From Liolophura sinensis (taxonomy: Eukaryota; Mollusca; Polyplacophora; Chitonida; Chitonidae), in NCBI RefSeq assembly GCF_032854445.1, contig NC_088296.1:436001-500000 (forward strand): 64,000 nucleotides of DNA, given 5' to 3'. Below the pieces are notes generated by a model, which was not told the DNA's origin, searched no databases, and saw nothing but the letters and a program-made list of their open reading frames with translations. Position 1 is the stretch's first letter. Every line of letters begins with the position of its first letter. Shown piece after piece: positions 53,440-64,000 of the stretch. The position numbers and the translations under genes were made by a program.

Positions 53440-54860
53440 GATTTTTAATTCTTTTATTATTATTTGGTGGGGGGCGGGGTGCGATGGAGCAAACCGGGTG
53501 GCCCGGGGTACAACTTTCAACTTATAAAGGTTTTTACATATAATGTAATGGAGGAGAGATCTCCAGTTAACTAGCTATACTGGAGCCGTGGATTGTTTAT
53601 TGCCAGCAATGTTTATGGGACAAGGCAGCCGGGACAATGCCTGTGTTCTGATCGCTGTCATACAACCGGAATACCTCTAATGGCTTTAGGTAGATTTGAT
53701 GGAAGCCGGAATTCATTCTTGCTTTGAAAAACTGGTGACAATGGTGACAGCTATTGCTGTTCAATTTGTATCCACGTTTTTCTTTCTTCCTGTAATGATC
53801 TCACCCCCCCCCCCCCCCCCCCCCCCCCCACTCTTCCCCACGCCACCACCACCATTACACAAACACCCGTTTTTCCGGCCTCTTGTTCATTTACTGTCTT
53901 CTTGGTGGGGTGATGCTGGAACAAGTTTGAGACTCGTTTCAATGTGACTACCTATATGTAGTTGACTCTATTTTAGACAGACTTCGCCAGTATTTCACTG
54001 CAGTGTAAATGGCCCATGTGTGTTACGGCTTTCAGCAATGGCCATTGTTCTGATCAAAGCGTCACTGAGATTCCTGTATATGTATTCGACGAGAAAAATA
54101 CTTCACGGAGTACGAGTGTGAAATTTGGACTTCATGCCAAGAATATGGGCTCTCTTCCGATCATCACTGAAGACTCATGACTACTTCTCTCTTACATGTT
54201 GCCAGCGTTATTTACTACATATACTAGTATATTATGTCGGATACTCTCGTTTTGGAAAGTAGTGTTTTGGGTTGTTTTGGAAATAGGTCAGGCGAATATC
54301 GATTTGGAACGATATTCGATAACAGAAGATGAAAGGATTAATGGGGAAGAGGGGAGGGGGGCAGGGGAGAGAGCTTGGGCACAAGTGGTGAATTTCACTT
54401 GTTAATGTATCTGCCAGTTTCCTAAAAGCACATTAAGCCCCGGGGATAGTCAGCTTTTTTAACGTTTGTTCCGTTGACTTTTGACACTGATTCCTGAATT
54501 GGATTTCAAATACTGACTGCATCCTGTCAGGATTTTTAGAAAGCTGCGCGTGGCCTTCTGGTTTTGTCCGAAGCTTGGAACTTATAAACACTCCACCACG
54601 GGCTTTATAAAACCAATATCGCTGGCCATAAGTTGTGTATCTTATACATTGACAATTTCCTGTAAGCTATTATATTATGATCAATATATTGTTTATTTAC
54701 ATATTTATTTCATTTTGAAACGGGGTAAAGTAATTCAATCACGTTGGATAAAATTCATGAGCTAATTTGCTTGGGGCCAAATCTATGAAGGTAAAGTGTG
54801 CACCGGGAGCTGAAGATGTGCCCTGTTTATCTGGTTGACATGAGTGTGAAGTTGACAAAA
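53440..54860. other. No gene identified
   Basis: Contains a poly-C tract (53803-53829) followed by caccaccacc. Frames across it are not supported. The rest appears unique. Confidence 0.4.
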
Positions 54861-54865
54861 TGGTG

Positions 54866-54945
54866 TATTTATTTATTTATTCATTTATGTATTTGACACT
54901 TGTTTAAAGGATGCTCAAGAATATTTCCCTTATACACGTATAAAT
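54866..54945 (-). mobile_element. SINE family 1 3'-end fragment, inverted
   Basis: tatttatttatttattcatt, then gtttaaaggatgctcaagaa and tatttcccttatac; the remainder is missing. Confidence 0.65.
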
Positions 54946-54949
54946 ACAC

Positions 54950-56270
54950 TTATTTTCACTTAATAAGTATACACTTATTCACTTTTTCACGTGTCTGGGT
55001 GGAGGATAGAGGAGTTATCGGGGGATCTTTGACCAGAGGTCAGCTAGATTTGTTGTACTTTGGTTACTTCCACTAAGAAACAGTTGTTGTACTGCTATTG
55101 TACAAGCGAGAAATTCTTGCTTGAAGGAAGCCGAAAAGCCATGAGTTAATTTATGTCCTTCGCAATATGTTTAACTAACCGCCAGAAAAAAGGTCGAACC
55201 TGGACCAGCGAGAGCTGGATTCGAACCTGGTACCACGCTGAGGCAACCACAGAGTAAACGGTGTCTTTGAAATTAAATGGGTACGGCGTGTTCAGAAATA
55301 GACAGGTTGATTCACGTCGAAGTTCAAATGTACAGCTTAGTTAAACAGAGATAATCGTGTGTTTATGCATGAAGTTGGCTCCTTGCTCTAAGCTGAATGC
55401 CCGTCAGTTTTTGTTCGACTCTACGGGTGAAAACATATGGGTTAAACGTGGAAAGATTCGTCATTTACTTGCCCAAGGGCAAAAGGTTTTATCCGTGCAT
55501 CCCTAAATTCTCCATTTTCGAACATCAGTGTAATAAACATGTACGGCGTTAAAAACCACCCAACTAAAACCACCAAATTGAATATAGAATATACAAAGAT
55601 AGTTGCACGATTGCTTAACCTGTTATACACGTTTGGCATTTTCGGGAGATCTCAGGAGACTGGACTGAGTGACAGGTTTGTGGGTGTAAAGATTCAGAGC
55701 GGTTAATGTGCAAGTTAAGGCGTTATGCTACAATAATGCACATGAAGGGCATATCAGAGCTGTTAATTGCCACGAAGACCCCGAGACAAGAGGCGGTAGG
55801 CATTGCATTTATTGGTTGAAATTGGTTTTATTCATACATGGCTTGAACTCTGCATACAGATTCAAGACAATCCAATGGTTTCTCTTTTTTCTCTTCTATG
55901 AATTTGGTGTGGGATTAGCTCGGATTATGTCAGCTTATCTCGGATTAATACATCTCAGAATCACGAATGACGCGATAATGGTGGCCTCTCATATGGTGAT
56001 TGGATATTGATTAGATATTGATCCAATATTGCCTACAGGATCTCACTTGTCCACGTTTTACCTATAAATGCTTTGTGTGAAATGACAACGCGGCCATTGA
56101 CTTATAGTTCAGTTTAGCTGAGATATCCCCTTGTCAACGTCGAACATCTGCTGGAGAGACAACAACGCGATTTCAACATCAACATGTCGTTGTACAGAGG
56201 ACTACAACACGGAGAGTGAAATCAGAGCAGAGACGACAGTATGGAAGTGTGCAAATTGTCACGCGGGACA
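54950..56270. other. No gene identified
   Basis: A reverse box-B-like stretch (gctggattcgaacctgg, 55212-55228) suggests a degenerate tRNA-derived repeat. Reverse frame 55442-55639 has a hydrophobic helix-like stretch but no recognised family. Frame 55708-56010 is likewise unsupported. Confidence 0.35.
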
Positions 56271-56276
56271 ACTGAA

Positions 56277-56430
56277 ATACGGTCTTTTATCAATTTTACC
56301 CCGTGAGGGTTTTATTTTGTAATAAATTATAAAAGTTTAAATACTACAAGAGTCCCCTTTTACTATGACTTAAGCAGAATTGGAAGAAAAAAGTGCAGTG
56401 ATGTTTATTGCAATTTATTAGACGTTAAGT
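56277..56430 (+). mobile_element. Dispersed repeat family 4
   Basis: aatacggtcttttatcaatt, ttaccccgtgagggttttat, gacttaagcagaattggaag, gcagtgatgtttattgcaat, ttattagacgtt; collinear with 8335-8515. Confidence 0.7.
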
Positions 56431-56434
56431 ATCT

Positions 56435-56915
56435 ATCTCTTTTAATCTATGTCCTTGAAGTTTCCCAATGTATCCCCAGTGACTACTTGTAGAAAAGTCA
56501 AACAGTCAACAGTCAGGCAGAATGGACAGAGCCTTTTTAACACCGAGTCCCGTCGTTACGCCTGTGCGCCTCTGTACATTTGGCTACGAGAAAGATGTAT
56601 AATTCAAAATCACATTTTCTGTGTTGAAGACTGGTGCCATCTGGTAGATGGAGGGGGCGAAAAGGCGAACTGACGGAGCTCAGTATTTGAAAGGCTCAGG
56701 TCTGGTGTGTTGGTAACTTGAAAATTAAAACATCGGAATAACAAATTCATGAGTATGGCGATAAGCCACAATAAATAACCAAATGCATGTATGTGTGTAT
56801 GTTTTGGCAGGGGGGGTGGGTGGGTAAGGGGGTCTCCGTAATTAAGAATTTTTCAGTCCAATGACGGCTAGGAGTCATTATGTGTATAAACATATAATTT
56901 GTCCTCTTGTAACAG
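56435..56915. other. No feature identified
   Basis: A 74-codon frame (56449-56673) has no recognised motif. A G-rich tract at 56808-56832 precedes the exon at 56916. Confidence 0.35.
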
Positions 56916-57025
56916 GGTGAGTACATGCCCCCCAGAGTGCTGCCGCCACTGAAGTATCATACCGAAGACACCAGACATGACACCTCACCCAGTGACATTA
57001 TTCTAACACCGCGCCAATTTGTTCT
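56916..57025 (+). CDS. Internal exon of an unidentified gene
   Basis: 110 bp bounded by a good acceptor (ttgtcctcttgtaacag) and a consensus donor (gtaagt). One frame is open throughout: GEYMPPRVLPPLKYHTEDTR, then HDTSPSDIILTPRQFV plus two bases. It is rich in Pro, Thr and Asp, as in a disordered linker. The base composition is more GC-rich than its surroundings. The family is not recognised. It may belong to a gene ending before 58.1 kb or spanning the next exon. Confidence 0.6.
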
Positions 57026-57365
57026 GTAAGTACTGAGCGCGAAAGCGATGCAGTAACAAGTACCATTTTTAAAGTCTTTGGTACAACCCTATCAGGGTTT
57101 GGTCGCGGTCTCCCGACTTCGAGTCGGATGCTGTAATCATTTGTAAAAAATTTTAACTCATTTTGCATTTTTTCCCCATTTGGTTTGTGATATTGATTTT
57201 AAACTTAGTACATTTTAAGAGTTTTCGCGTTGTTTCGTTTTGCATTTTTAACGAAATTGATACGGTTTTCGCTTTGTTGTAGACTCTGACATAAGCTCCA
57301 TTATTCTGTCGGTTTAAATCGGTATAGGTAACATGTACTGAGGAAGCAGTCCTTCCTCAAATTTG

Positions 57366-57632
57366 TTTTATTATTTTATCTGATTGGTGTTTTACGCCTT
57401 CCTCAAAGATATTTAACTTATACGACGACAGCCAGCATTATAGTGGGAGGAGACGGGGCAGAGCCAGGGGTAAACCCACGAGCATCCGCGGGCTGGTGAC
57501 AGACATTCTCACGTACTGTCGAAGGGGAAGCCAACATGAACTGGACTTGAACTTACAGCGACCACATTGGTGGGATGCTGGTGGTCCTTTGCGCCGTTCA
57601 GGCGTGGTAACCACCTCGGCCACTGAGGCCCC
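57366..57632 (-). mobile_element. SINE family 1, full-length inverted copy
   Basis: ttgttttattattttatctg tail, gtgttttacgccttcctcaa, cagccagcattatagtggga, gccaacatgaactggacttg, cagcgaccacattggtggga, head ending ccactgaggcccc. Confidence 0.93.
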
Positions 57633-57639
57633 TCCATTT

Positions 57640-58138
57640 TTTTTTAACTAATTAGCATAATGTCGTTGACTGAGTTGAACGCTATCCGTGTTTCATTCGT
57701 TAGCATGATACGTTCCCTTTATTCAGGCGTTAATCGATTTTACATAACTATTTGTGATTGGCCTATGTACAACCAGTCTTCGAACGATCAGTCGCATTCA
57801 GTTACAGGCACAGTTCACTGTTGACAGTCGCCTGTTGACAACGCTAAAGTTTAAAAGCTTCCATCGCTAAAAAGTGTTAAGAGCGTACAATCGGCCGTGA
57901 GTGGAACGGGGGCTCTAGCAAAAGTCACCAATAGAGCCAATCCCGGAGGACGTCTCAGCTATAACATGGTAGCCCGGGGATCGATCAGTCGTGGACAAGA
58001 CGGTAGTGAAGCGACCGGTTAAGCCAGTACATTGGTGATCTCTCTGACTGGTCGGTTGCCCGTCGCAGCACTACAGCTGGCTGCTGCGCTCGTCTTCGGT
58101 GTCCATCTCCGAGGAGAACAGCAGCTTTGTCCGTCGCC
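57640..58138 (+). other. Possible upstream region and 5' UTR of the 58139 gene
   Basis: GC content rises from about 57,880 towards the ATG at 58139. No TATA box is recognised, and the transcription start cannot be placed. Confidence 0.35.
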
Positions 58139-58203
58139 ATGGACCCCGTCAATGAATCCGAGTGGACGGGCTCGCAGGCCGACCCTCTATACAAACATAT
58201 CAG
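58139..58203 (+). CDS. Probable first coding exon of an unidentified gene
   Basis: ATG in a strong Kozak context (gtcgccATGG), 21 codons (MDPVNESEWTGSQADPLYKH, then I) and two bases, ending at the donor GTAAGG. The acidic N-terminus has no signal peptide, so a cytosolic or nuclear protein is suggested. Surrounding GC-rich sequence fits a 5' end. The gene is not recognised. The next exon may lie in or beyond the N gap, or past the window. Confidence 0.55.
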
Positions 58204-58425
58204 GTAAGGAAAATCAACTTCTCAGTTTATCTCTTTTTTCTTGATGGTGTTAAACAACAATCAATATTTTTTTTGTTTTGAAATAGGGGAGGTGTAGAAG
58301 GGTTTGGGGTGGGGGAGGGGGGGTTTTGTGCTGGTTGGGTAGAGTGACAGTTTTGTTTTTTCTTGTAAGGAAACGTATTCGTCCATGATTTTAACAGACA
58401 CATTATCCAGAACTCCGTTAGAAGT

Positions 58426-58625
58426 NNNNNNNNNNNNNNNNNNNNNNNNNNNNNNNNNNNNNNNNNNNNNNNNNNNNNNNNNNNNNNNNNNNNNNNNNNN
58501 NNNNNNNNNNNNNNNNNNNNNNNNNNNNNNNNNNNNNNNNNNNNNNNNNNNNNNNNNNNNNNNNNNNNNNNNNNNNNNNNNNNNNNNNNNNNNNNNNNNN
58601 NNNNNNNNNNNNNNNNNNNNNNNNN
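58426..58625. other. Assembly gap, 200 N
   Basis: Exactly 200 undetermined bases, probably a scaffold gap of nominal size. Open frames across it are meaningless. Confidence 0.99.
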
Positions 58626-59092
58626 TACTCGATAGCAATCGAAAACGTCGGAATCAGTCGTACCATGTTTTAGCAAAATACTTGAAAAATTGCTACTACG
58701 TTAGACTCTGCCTACTTTGAGACAAACAGTATAACTGACCCTCATCACTATGGTTTTAGATCTAATCAAGCCACCATATATGTCAATTGCTCTCTTTACC
58801 AAAAAGTAATTACTGCCAAGGAAAGCAAAAAGTATAGAAAAATAGAACACAAACAAAAACGCATAAAGTGAAAAAGAAAACCCAGTAACGCATGCTGTGA
58901 GCGATGGTGTACAGATGAAAAACTAAAATGTTACTCTTTCTGGTGATGGGTAGATGATTACGGTCAAGTTTTCGACAAGCTTCTATTCCTATCCTGGCTA
59001 AAACGACACGTCTTTTGACTAAATATTTTGAATTCAATACCTAATAAAGGAAACAAAAGTGCGGTAAACTTTCGCAAACCAGAAGCACGTAC
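58626..59092. other. No feature identified
   Basis: A/T-rich sequence with A-rich runs on the + strand. It lies downstream of the ankyrin exons on the - strand, so it is probably intron of that gene. Confidence 0.4.
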
Positions 59093-59191
59093 CTGATCTT
59101 GTACGTTTATATCAGCCTTCTTCTCTATCAGAAGACGGAGGAGATCCATGTCATCACCTGACACTGCCTGGTGTAGTGCTGTTTGTCCGCT
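59093..59191 (-). CDS. Ankyrin repeat exon
   Basis: Acceptor tatgtttacacag, donor gtacgt, 99 bp. It reads SGQTALHQAVSGDD, MDLLRLLIEKKADINVQDQ. The TALH and ADIN motifs are canonical. Confidence 0.88.
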
Positions 59192-62100
59192 CTGTGTAAA
59201 CATAGATGAATCGGTAGATATATACATGGAAATGTCTCATCAACAGGTAGGGTTTAGGTAGCAACTCTTAACTGAGCCTTTGTAATTTTGAACAATTTTT
59301 CTGCACAGTTACTTTGTGACCAAGTCCGGTTTAATGATGTAGATTTTAAATTACTTAAAACAGTTTCTTTAGTGAACGGGTATTCGATAAAATATCCAAA
59401 ACAAACTTTTTGTCATAGCTGCGCATTAAAAAACAGGTGGTAAAATTGTTTCCTGCGAAAGGCGGGGGCGGAGTCTTGAACCACGTACCTGATCCTGTAC
59501 GTTTACATCAGCGCTCGTCTCTACCAGAAGACGAAGAAGGCCTAGATGACCATCGGACAGGTTTAAAGCTGTTTGTCTATTTTGCAGCTGCCAATCCTGT
59601 TAAAGTTAAACAACAATAAAACTCATGAAAATGCTGTATCAGTATGTAATACTGCGCGGGTACATAAGTCATAAGATGTGCTGAAGCATCCCTAAGGCCT
59701 CTCCATCGGTACTGTGTTAATGTGATTGATTATTAAAAGAAATAACATCACAGCATATTGAGTAATTCTAAATCAGCAACCAATAATAAAATAAAAACGG
59801 CATGTTTGCCTACTTCTGCTAAGCCATTTTCTTGTGTGCTTCTAAGTTACTACTTTGTTAACATGTACAGTTACAATGAAACCTTGATGGAATGTACAAG
59901 AAACTATATCTCACTGATTACGTGTGACAATATGTTAGGTATCACACTGCCAATTATGATGAATTGTCCCGTTTCTTCAACTCATAAACTGACCGTCATT
60001 ATATAAGTTAAATCTGTTCCAGTATGGCTTTAAAATGCAGCAATCTATATGTATAATGTAGTAACTTGCACTGATTTACACACACAAAATAATAATAATA
60101 TTACATCATACAATGACGACAATGTGATGACACGTAACCTGTAAAGTGAGGGAATTGATTGCAATGCCTTGTTTATTGTTTTTTTTTTAACTGTTTAACT
60201 TGTAAAAAATTATTAGACCTCACCTATAAAAACACTGCGTTTCCTCTGGGAATGTTATCGTAAGCCATGGTGTTTGATAAAATTTGGCAGTACACTAGTT
60301 TACGCTGCGGCTATACAAGATCAGAGACAGTGTGTAGGACGAAAAATTAATTGCAAACGGTACCCTTAGTCTCTTTTAATCACCTGTTTTACAGAACAAC
60401 GGCATATCTGCAGTTTTATCATTGCATGTTTTTTTGAACTGACAGCAAACTGCAGGAACCTAGTCATATCTTATCTTTGTTTTGCTTTGCCTTGTTTGGC
60501 ATACATTCTACGTTGTGTACATAGCTCAAGAGATTGGAATACTTAAAAGTTTATTAAGTAATCCGTCACAGATAGTTCAATGAACGTCAACGATAGGGAA
60601 TATACATGAGGTCTTGCACAAATTACAAACTCGTGGACCGTGCATAGTTTGCATGTAGAATGGAAACAAGTGTATATAAATTAAAACTGATTAGAGCTGT
60701 TAATAGGAGCTTGATGTTAATTTTATAAATGTCACAAAAGTGATTTTTCATGCATCTATTTGCCACGGTTAATGTCCTTAACGCCTGTATCAAATTCTAT
60801 TTTAACATTATCCGTTTATGTATATATAACATAGATGAACATATGGAATTACAGCAAGTCTGATACACATAAACATGTTAAAGTAAGAGATGATTTAAAT
60901 TGTTATCGATACGGAAATCCAATGTTTACCCTTCCTAAAGATCCACTTTCCTGCCAGAGACGACTAAACGGATCCTTCTCACCACGAGACAACGCCTGGC
61001 ACAAAGGTGTTTTTCTTCTCTGCGTGAACACAGATAAAATTGGTGAAAATGACTAAATGTTTATAGTAAGAATCACGTAAACATCGGTACATAACATGTC
61101 AGGGTTACGTGCGTTTTCCACACTCGCCACACTCATGCACAATCACCAATCCCGGTTCCGAGCGAAGAATATTTAGAATATCCAGCTCTGGGAAAACACA
61201 CCCATCATCCGGAGCCCGTGGCGCTTGGCTTCCACATACTTCCCATTGTGAAGAAACGTTAGACCTTCACTAACATGGCAGTCAAGTATATGCGTCATAT
61301 AGTTTGCCAAAGCGTGTTCTGGGTAGATAATATGTTTCATCTGTAGAACTAACTGACATGAAACAAATTACACTTTCGTGAGTGGGGTGTCAAGCAAATA
61401 ATAAATGATTATGGAAATGCAACAGTGAATCGTTCACCTGGGCATGTACCAATTACCAATACTTGAGCACAGTGTACACAAGTTAGAAAACGCGAACATT
61501 AACATTCTCTTGCTAGCTATCTAAATGACACACACATATAAATGCATCAATTATTTGTTTGGTGTACTATACTAAACCCCTTTAAAACTGGTTAAAGAAA
61601 GAAATTGTGCAATAAAATTTCCCGAAAACAAGCATGTTGAACGAATATAATTATAAAAGTGCAACCGACATCAGAATATGGAGTGTCGTGAAGACTCAGG
61701 CCTTGTACGAAGGGTGTGAACCACGTCACCCTTTTGCCTCGCGGTGATCATTTGTAGTATGATCTTGTTACTGTGACCCACCAGGTCTGTCTCGTTAGAA
61801 CTAGTTAACTTATTAAAGTAATCAAGCCTTTAGAATGCTCGCTGCAAGATTAACGAAACAGGAAGTGCATGCATCTTTACTCATATGATTGCAGCACTTT
61901 CCCAACATCAGAGATATTTCAGGACGTCAGGATGGTCTGTGTTCTGGACTCCGGCTGGCAAGGTATACATACTTTCCCGAACTTTCAGTTTCACTTTTGT
62001 TCAGGTATTGAACATTTCGCGTTGTCAGAGATGGGATATCTCCAGTCTTCAGTGGTCTTTTGACTAAAAAAATATTTCAGACGAAAACTAGCACACGTAA

Positions 62101-62403
62101 AAACGTAAAAATGATATACGTTTATATCAAAGCACAGTTTCTTTGTTGAGTTAGAGAATACAAATACAGTGTTTATACCCAAGCGAAAGGAAAGTCTTTT
62201 AGAGTCTTTAACATACTAATGCTAAGGACAAGATATATCGATGTAGTTGCCATTGTGCTTCCACCGATAACTACTTTTCAGTGAAACAACAAGAAGTGTA
62301 TTACCCGATCCTGTACGTTGACGTCAGCGCCCTGCTCCACCAGAATACGGACAACGTCCACGTTATCACGAGACACAGCCACATGTAGAGGAGTCTCCTC
62401 ATC
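59093..62403 (-). CDS. Ankyrin-repeat gene, three repeat exons (partial gene)
   Basis: Three 99 bp exons on the - strand (62305-62403, 59489-59587, 59093-59191) each encode one 33-residue ankyrin repeat, with phase 0 borders and GT/AG splice sites. Consensus elements include T-A/P-L-H, D-x-x-x-V/L-L-R-I/L-L-V/I-E and A-D-V/I-N-V-Q-D, all ending at the same residue (NVQDQ or NVQDR). Ankyrin repeats mediate protein binding. With no other domain in view, neither the protein nor its partners can be named. Both ends of the gene lie elsewhere; a degenerate repeat exon is at the right window edge. Confidence 0.87.
59192..59488 (-). other. Intron between ankyrin exons
   Basis: 297 bp with standard GT/AG ends on the - strand. 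No inserted repeat. Confidence 0.75.
59489..59587 (-). CDS. Ankyrin repeat exon, diverged
   Basis: Acceptor aggattggcag, donor gtacgt, 99 bp. It reads LQNRQTALNLSDGHLGL, LRLLVETSADVNVQDQ. TALN replaces TALH, and the repeat lacks two residues in the first helix but has two more at its start, so the length is still 33. Confidence 0.83.
59588..62304 (-). other. Large ankyrin-gene intron, no feature identified
   Basis: About 2.7 kb without a SINE or array, which is unusual for this window. The short frames on both strands lack splice-site and domain support. Confidence 0.5.
62305..62403 (-). CDS. Ankyrin repeat exon
   Basis: Acceptor tgtgtaattttag, donor gtaata, 99 bp. It reads DEETPLHVAVSRDNVD, VVRILVEQGADVNVQDR. 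This is the closest of the three to the ankyrin consensus (TPLHVAV, GADVN). Confidence 0.9.
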
Positions 62404-62589
62404 CTAAAATTACACATAATACAAAGTATGGGTTTATAGAATGTTTCTTCAGCTTTATAAAACGCTTATTACGCGCGCAGCAGAAGCAGTCAGAAGTTCT
62501 AGTAAATTGCCATCTCCATGTGGCACATCTTATCTGGACCTATATTTGTTCGAAGGCAAAAACAGTTCCCCCTATCACAAACCTGTTCG

Positions 62590-62960
62590 GCGAGAGGAAT
62601 GGAGTCAATTCTGGCACTGTAAATTATCATTACTTAGGCAGCAATGCACCGAAGGGTCCTGCATATGGCCTTGTAGCATTTGTTAGATCCTGTGTGTTGT
62701 GTGACCATTTCAATAAACGCCAAAAGCTATTACAAAAACTAGCGTGTCAAGGTTATTCCATCAAACGTCTCCATTTCAAGTCTCTTAAGTTTTACAATGA
62801 GTATATTTCTCTTGCAAGTAAATATGGATAGAGCGTCCAGAATCCCTAGCACTCTGCTTCATGATTGTGTCTAATTCCGCTTAACCTGGTGCTAGGGGCT
62901 GTATATTCATTGTGTTAAATTAGATCGACACGTTGGATATATGAACAGTGTTTCAATATT
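62590..62960 (+). pseudogene. Reverse-transcriptase element remnant inside the ankyrin gene
   Basis: The + strand reads APKGPAYGL.AFVRSC, FNKRQKLLQKLACQGYSIKR and FYNEYISLASKYG, the post-palm region also seen at 30165-30400. The shared 3' part follows (attgtgtctaattccgctta, gtgttaaattagatcgacac). It is antisense to the ankyrin gene. Confidence 0.75.
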
Positions 62961-63940
62961 ATAAATGTTTTGAATATTGACAACTTACAAATTGAAATGA
63001 TACACGACAACTGATTTAATTCATTCTTATCCTGCCGTATGTGAGATTGTCTGTCAGCAGCCTGCAGATGTTCGTGGGTACGTGCCAAAAGAGGCAGCAG
63101 AGGTAAAATTGACATAGGTAAAGCCTAATGAAAGACTACCTTGAGCAGAAGCCCACCATGACACGGCGACATTATCAACAGATATTTTCACTCGAGATTC
63201 CCAGCAATATACGGGTATTGACGTCATGGTGTCAATCGAAGTAACATCACCTCAGTCCCACTGAACAGATATGGGATGCTCTTGGAAAAGTCTTCTTGCC
63301 TTGAGGCGTTAACCCCAAGATGTTCAAGAGTTGGGCGCCATATTGGTACAGTAATGGCTCGGGCTGCATAATGTTGTCTTGATCGGTGTTAGGCAGTCAT
63401 TGAGACAACGTTGCCTTACTGTTGTGAATGCGATATGGGAGCATAATGAGCACTGAGCAATCTTCTGTATGAAGACAAACTAAGCAAAATGACGCCCTGT
63501 CCTTTCTTTCAACATTTTCTCAGTTTTCTTTCCTCTATATTTTTAGAAATGTTGAAAATGGAGGGGGGTATTTCGGACATTCAGATTCCTGTTGTGTATG
63601 TGTATGTTTTGAACATAAAGTAACACGTGCAGTTTCATTTTTTGTTTCAGTATATTTTTCTTGACGACTGGTTGACAAATACGTATCTTGATGCCTAGAT
63701 GAAATGTTCTACTGTGTATAAAACAGACACGGTTCAAACTCCTGAGGTAAACAGCCACAGAACTCAACACATCGAACGAAAATAGCAAACAAACTATCAC
63801 ACATTAGTACAGAAAGACAGTGAGTGAAGGTTAATAAACAATATCTGTTTTTTCTTACAGTTAACACCACAGTGTATAACGACACAGTATGCACTGTGTT
63901 TGCGTAAAGAATATAAAGATAAATAGTGTTAAAACATTTC
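62961..63940. other. No gene identified; short SINE trace
   Basis: 63030-63080 contains a SINE family 1 core trace (gccgtatgtgagattgtctg, tcagcagcctgcagatgttc, gtggg). A possible scrap of the retroelement lies at 63655-63705. The rest is unassigned intron sequence of the ankyrin gene. Confidence 0.45.
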
Positions 63941-63960
63941 GGACCACGCAAACTACGAAG

Positions 63961-64000
63961 CTGATCCTGTACGTTTGTATCAGTGTAAACACAATCCGGA
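63961..64000 (-). pseudogene. Degenerate or unusual ankyrin repeat exon at window edge
   Basis: The - strand reads a TDTNVQDQ end, matching the NVQDQ ends of the other repeat exons. The next bases are CTTCGT instead of a GT donor. Either the splice site has been lost or the repeat belongs to a different exon arrangement. Only 40 bp are in the window. Confidence 0.5.

Noticed and set aside
55442-55639. Reverse frame with a hydrophobic segment as a receptor exon
   Set aside because: No family motif and no convincing splice borders; AT-rich DNA often gives hydrophobic frames.
1034-57632. tRNA-like heads as functional tRNA genes
   Set aside because: Box A/B-like motifs occur, but no complete cloverleaf with acceptor stem follows. 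They are joined to SINE bodies and A-rich tails.
58227-58720. Frames spanning the N run
   Set aside because: The reading frame through undetermined bases is meaningless.

Overview
The window looks like animal nuclear DNA, most likely from a marine lophotrochozoan such as a mollusc. Four things point that way: widely spaced spliced exons with GT/AG borders, a SEC11 gene of animal type, at least 25 copies of a tRNA-headed SINE with an AATAAA-rich tail, and tandem repeats in almost every intron. The species cannot be fixed from the sequence. There are no operons, CRISPR arrays or bacterial features. Nearly all long open frames are products of tandem arrays or SINEs, and the real coding sequence is in short exons found by reading splice sites.

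Layout. 1-6.6 kb: the last three coding exons of SEC11 on the + strand, with introns full of tandem arrays and SINEs. 6.6-15.2 kb: no gene seen; tandem arrays, SINEs, a probable DNA-transposon remnant and a LINE remnant. 15.3-26.8 kb: three tandem paralogous genes on the - strand, each with a signal-peptide exon, a WAP-like exon and an antistasin-type exon. Each predicts a secreted protein of 96-98 residues with 12 domain cysteines, probably a protease inhibitor. A probable fourth, decayed first-exon region lies at 27.0-27.3 kb. 27.3-42.8 kb: no gene seen; a reverse-transcriptase element remnant, arrays with 63, 129 and 31 bp units, and many SINEs. 43.0-43.7 kb: the terminal coding exon of a kynurenine formamidase/isatin hydrolase-type cyclase on the + strand. 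43.7-56.9 kb: repeats, including a 72 bp array and a large 44 bp satellite. 56.9-58.2 kb: two well-bordered but unidentified + strand exons. 58,426-58,625 is a 200-N gap. 59.1-64 kb: a - strand gene with three 99 bp ankyrin-repeat exons and a degenerate fourth at the window edge.

The strongest candidate for something undescribed is the three-gene WAP-like plus antistasin cluster. All three proteins lack WAP cysteines 1 and 6, which pair with each other in the classical fold, and they differ at the residues expected to contact proteases. A second notable observation is that a 46 bp tandem repeat in a SEC11 intron has copied the real 3' splice site and the first exon bases many times.
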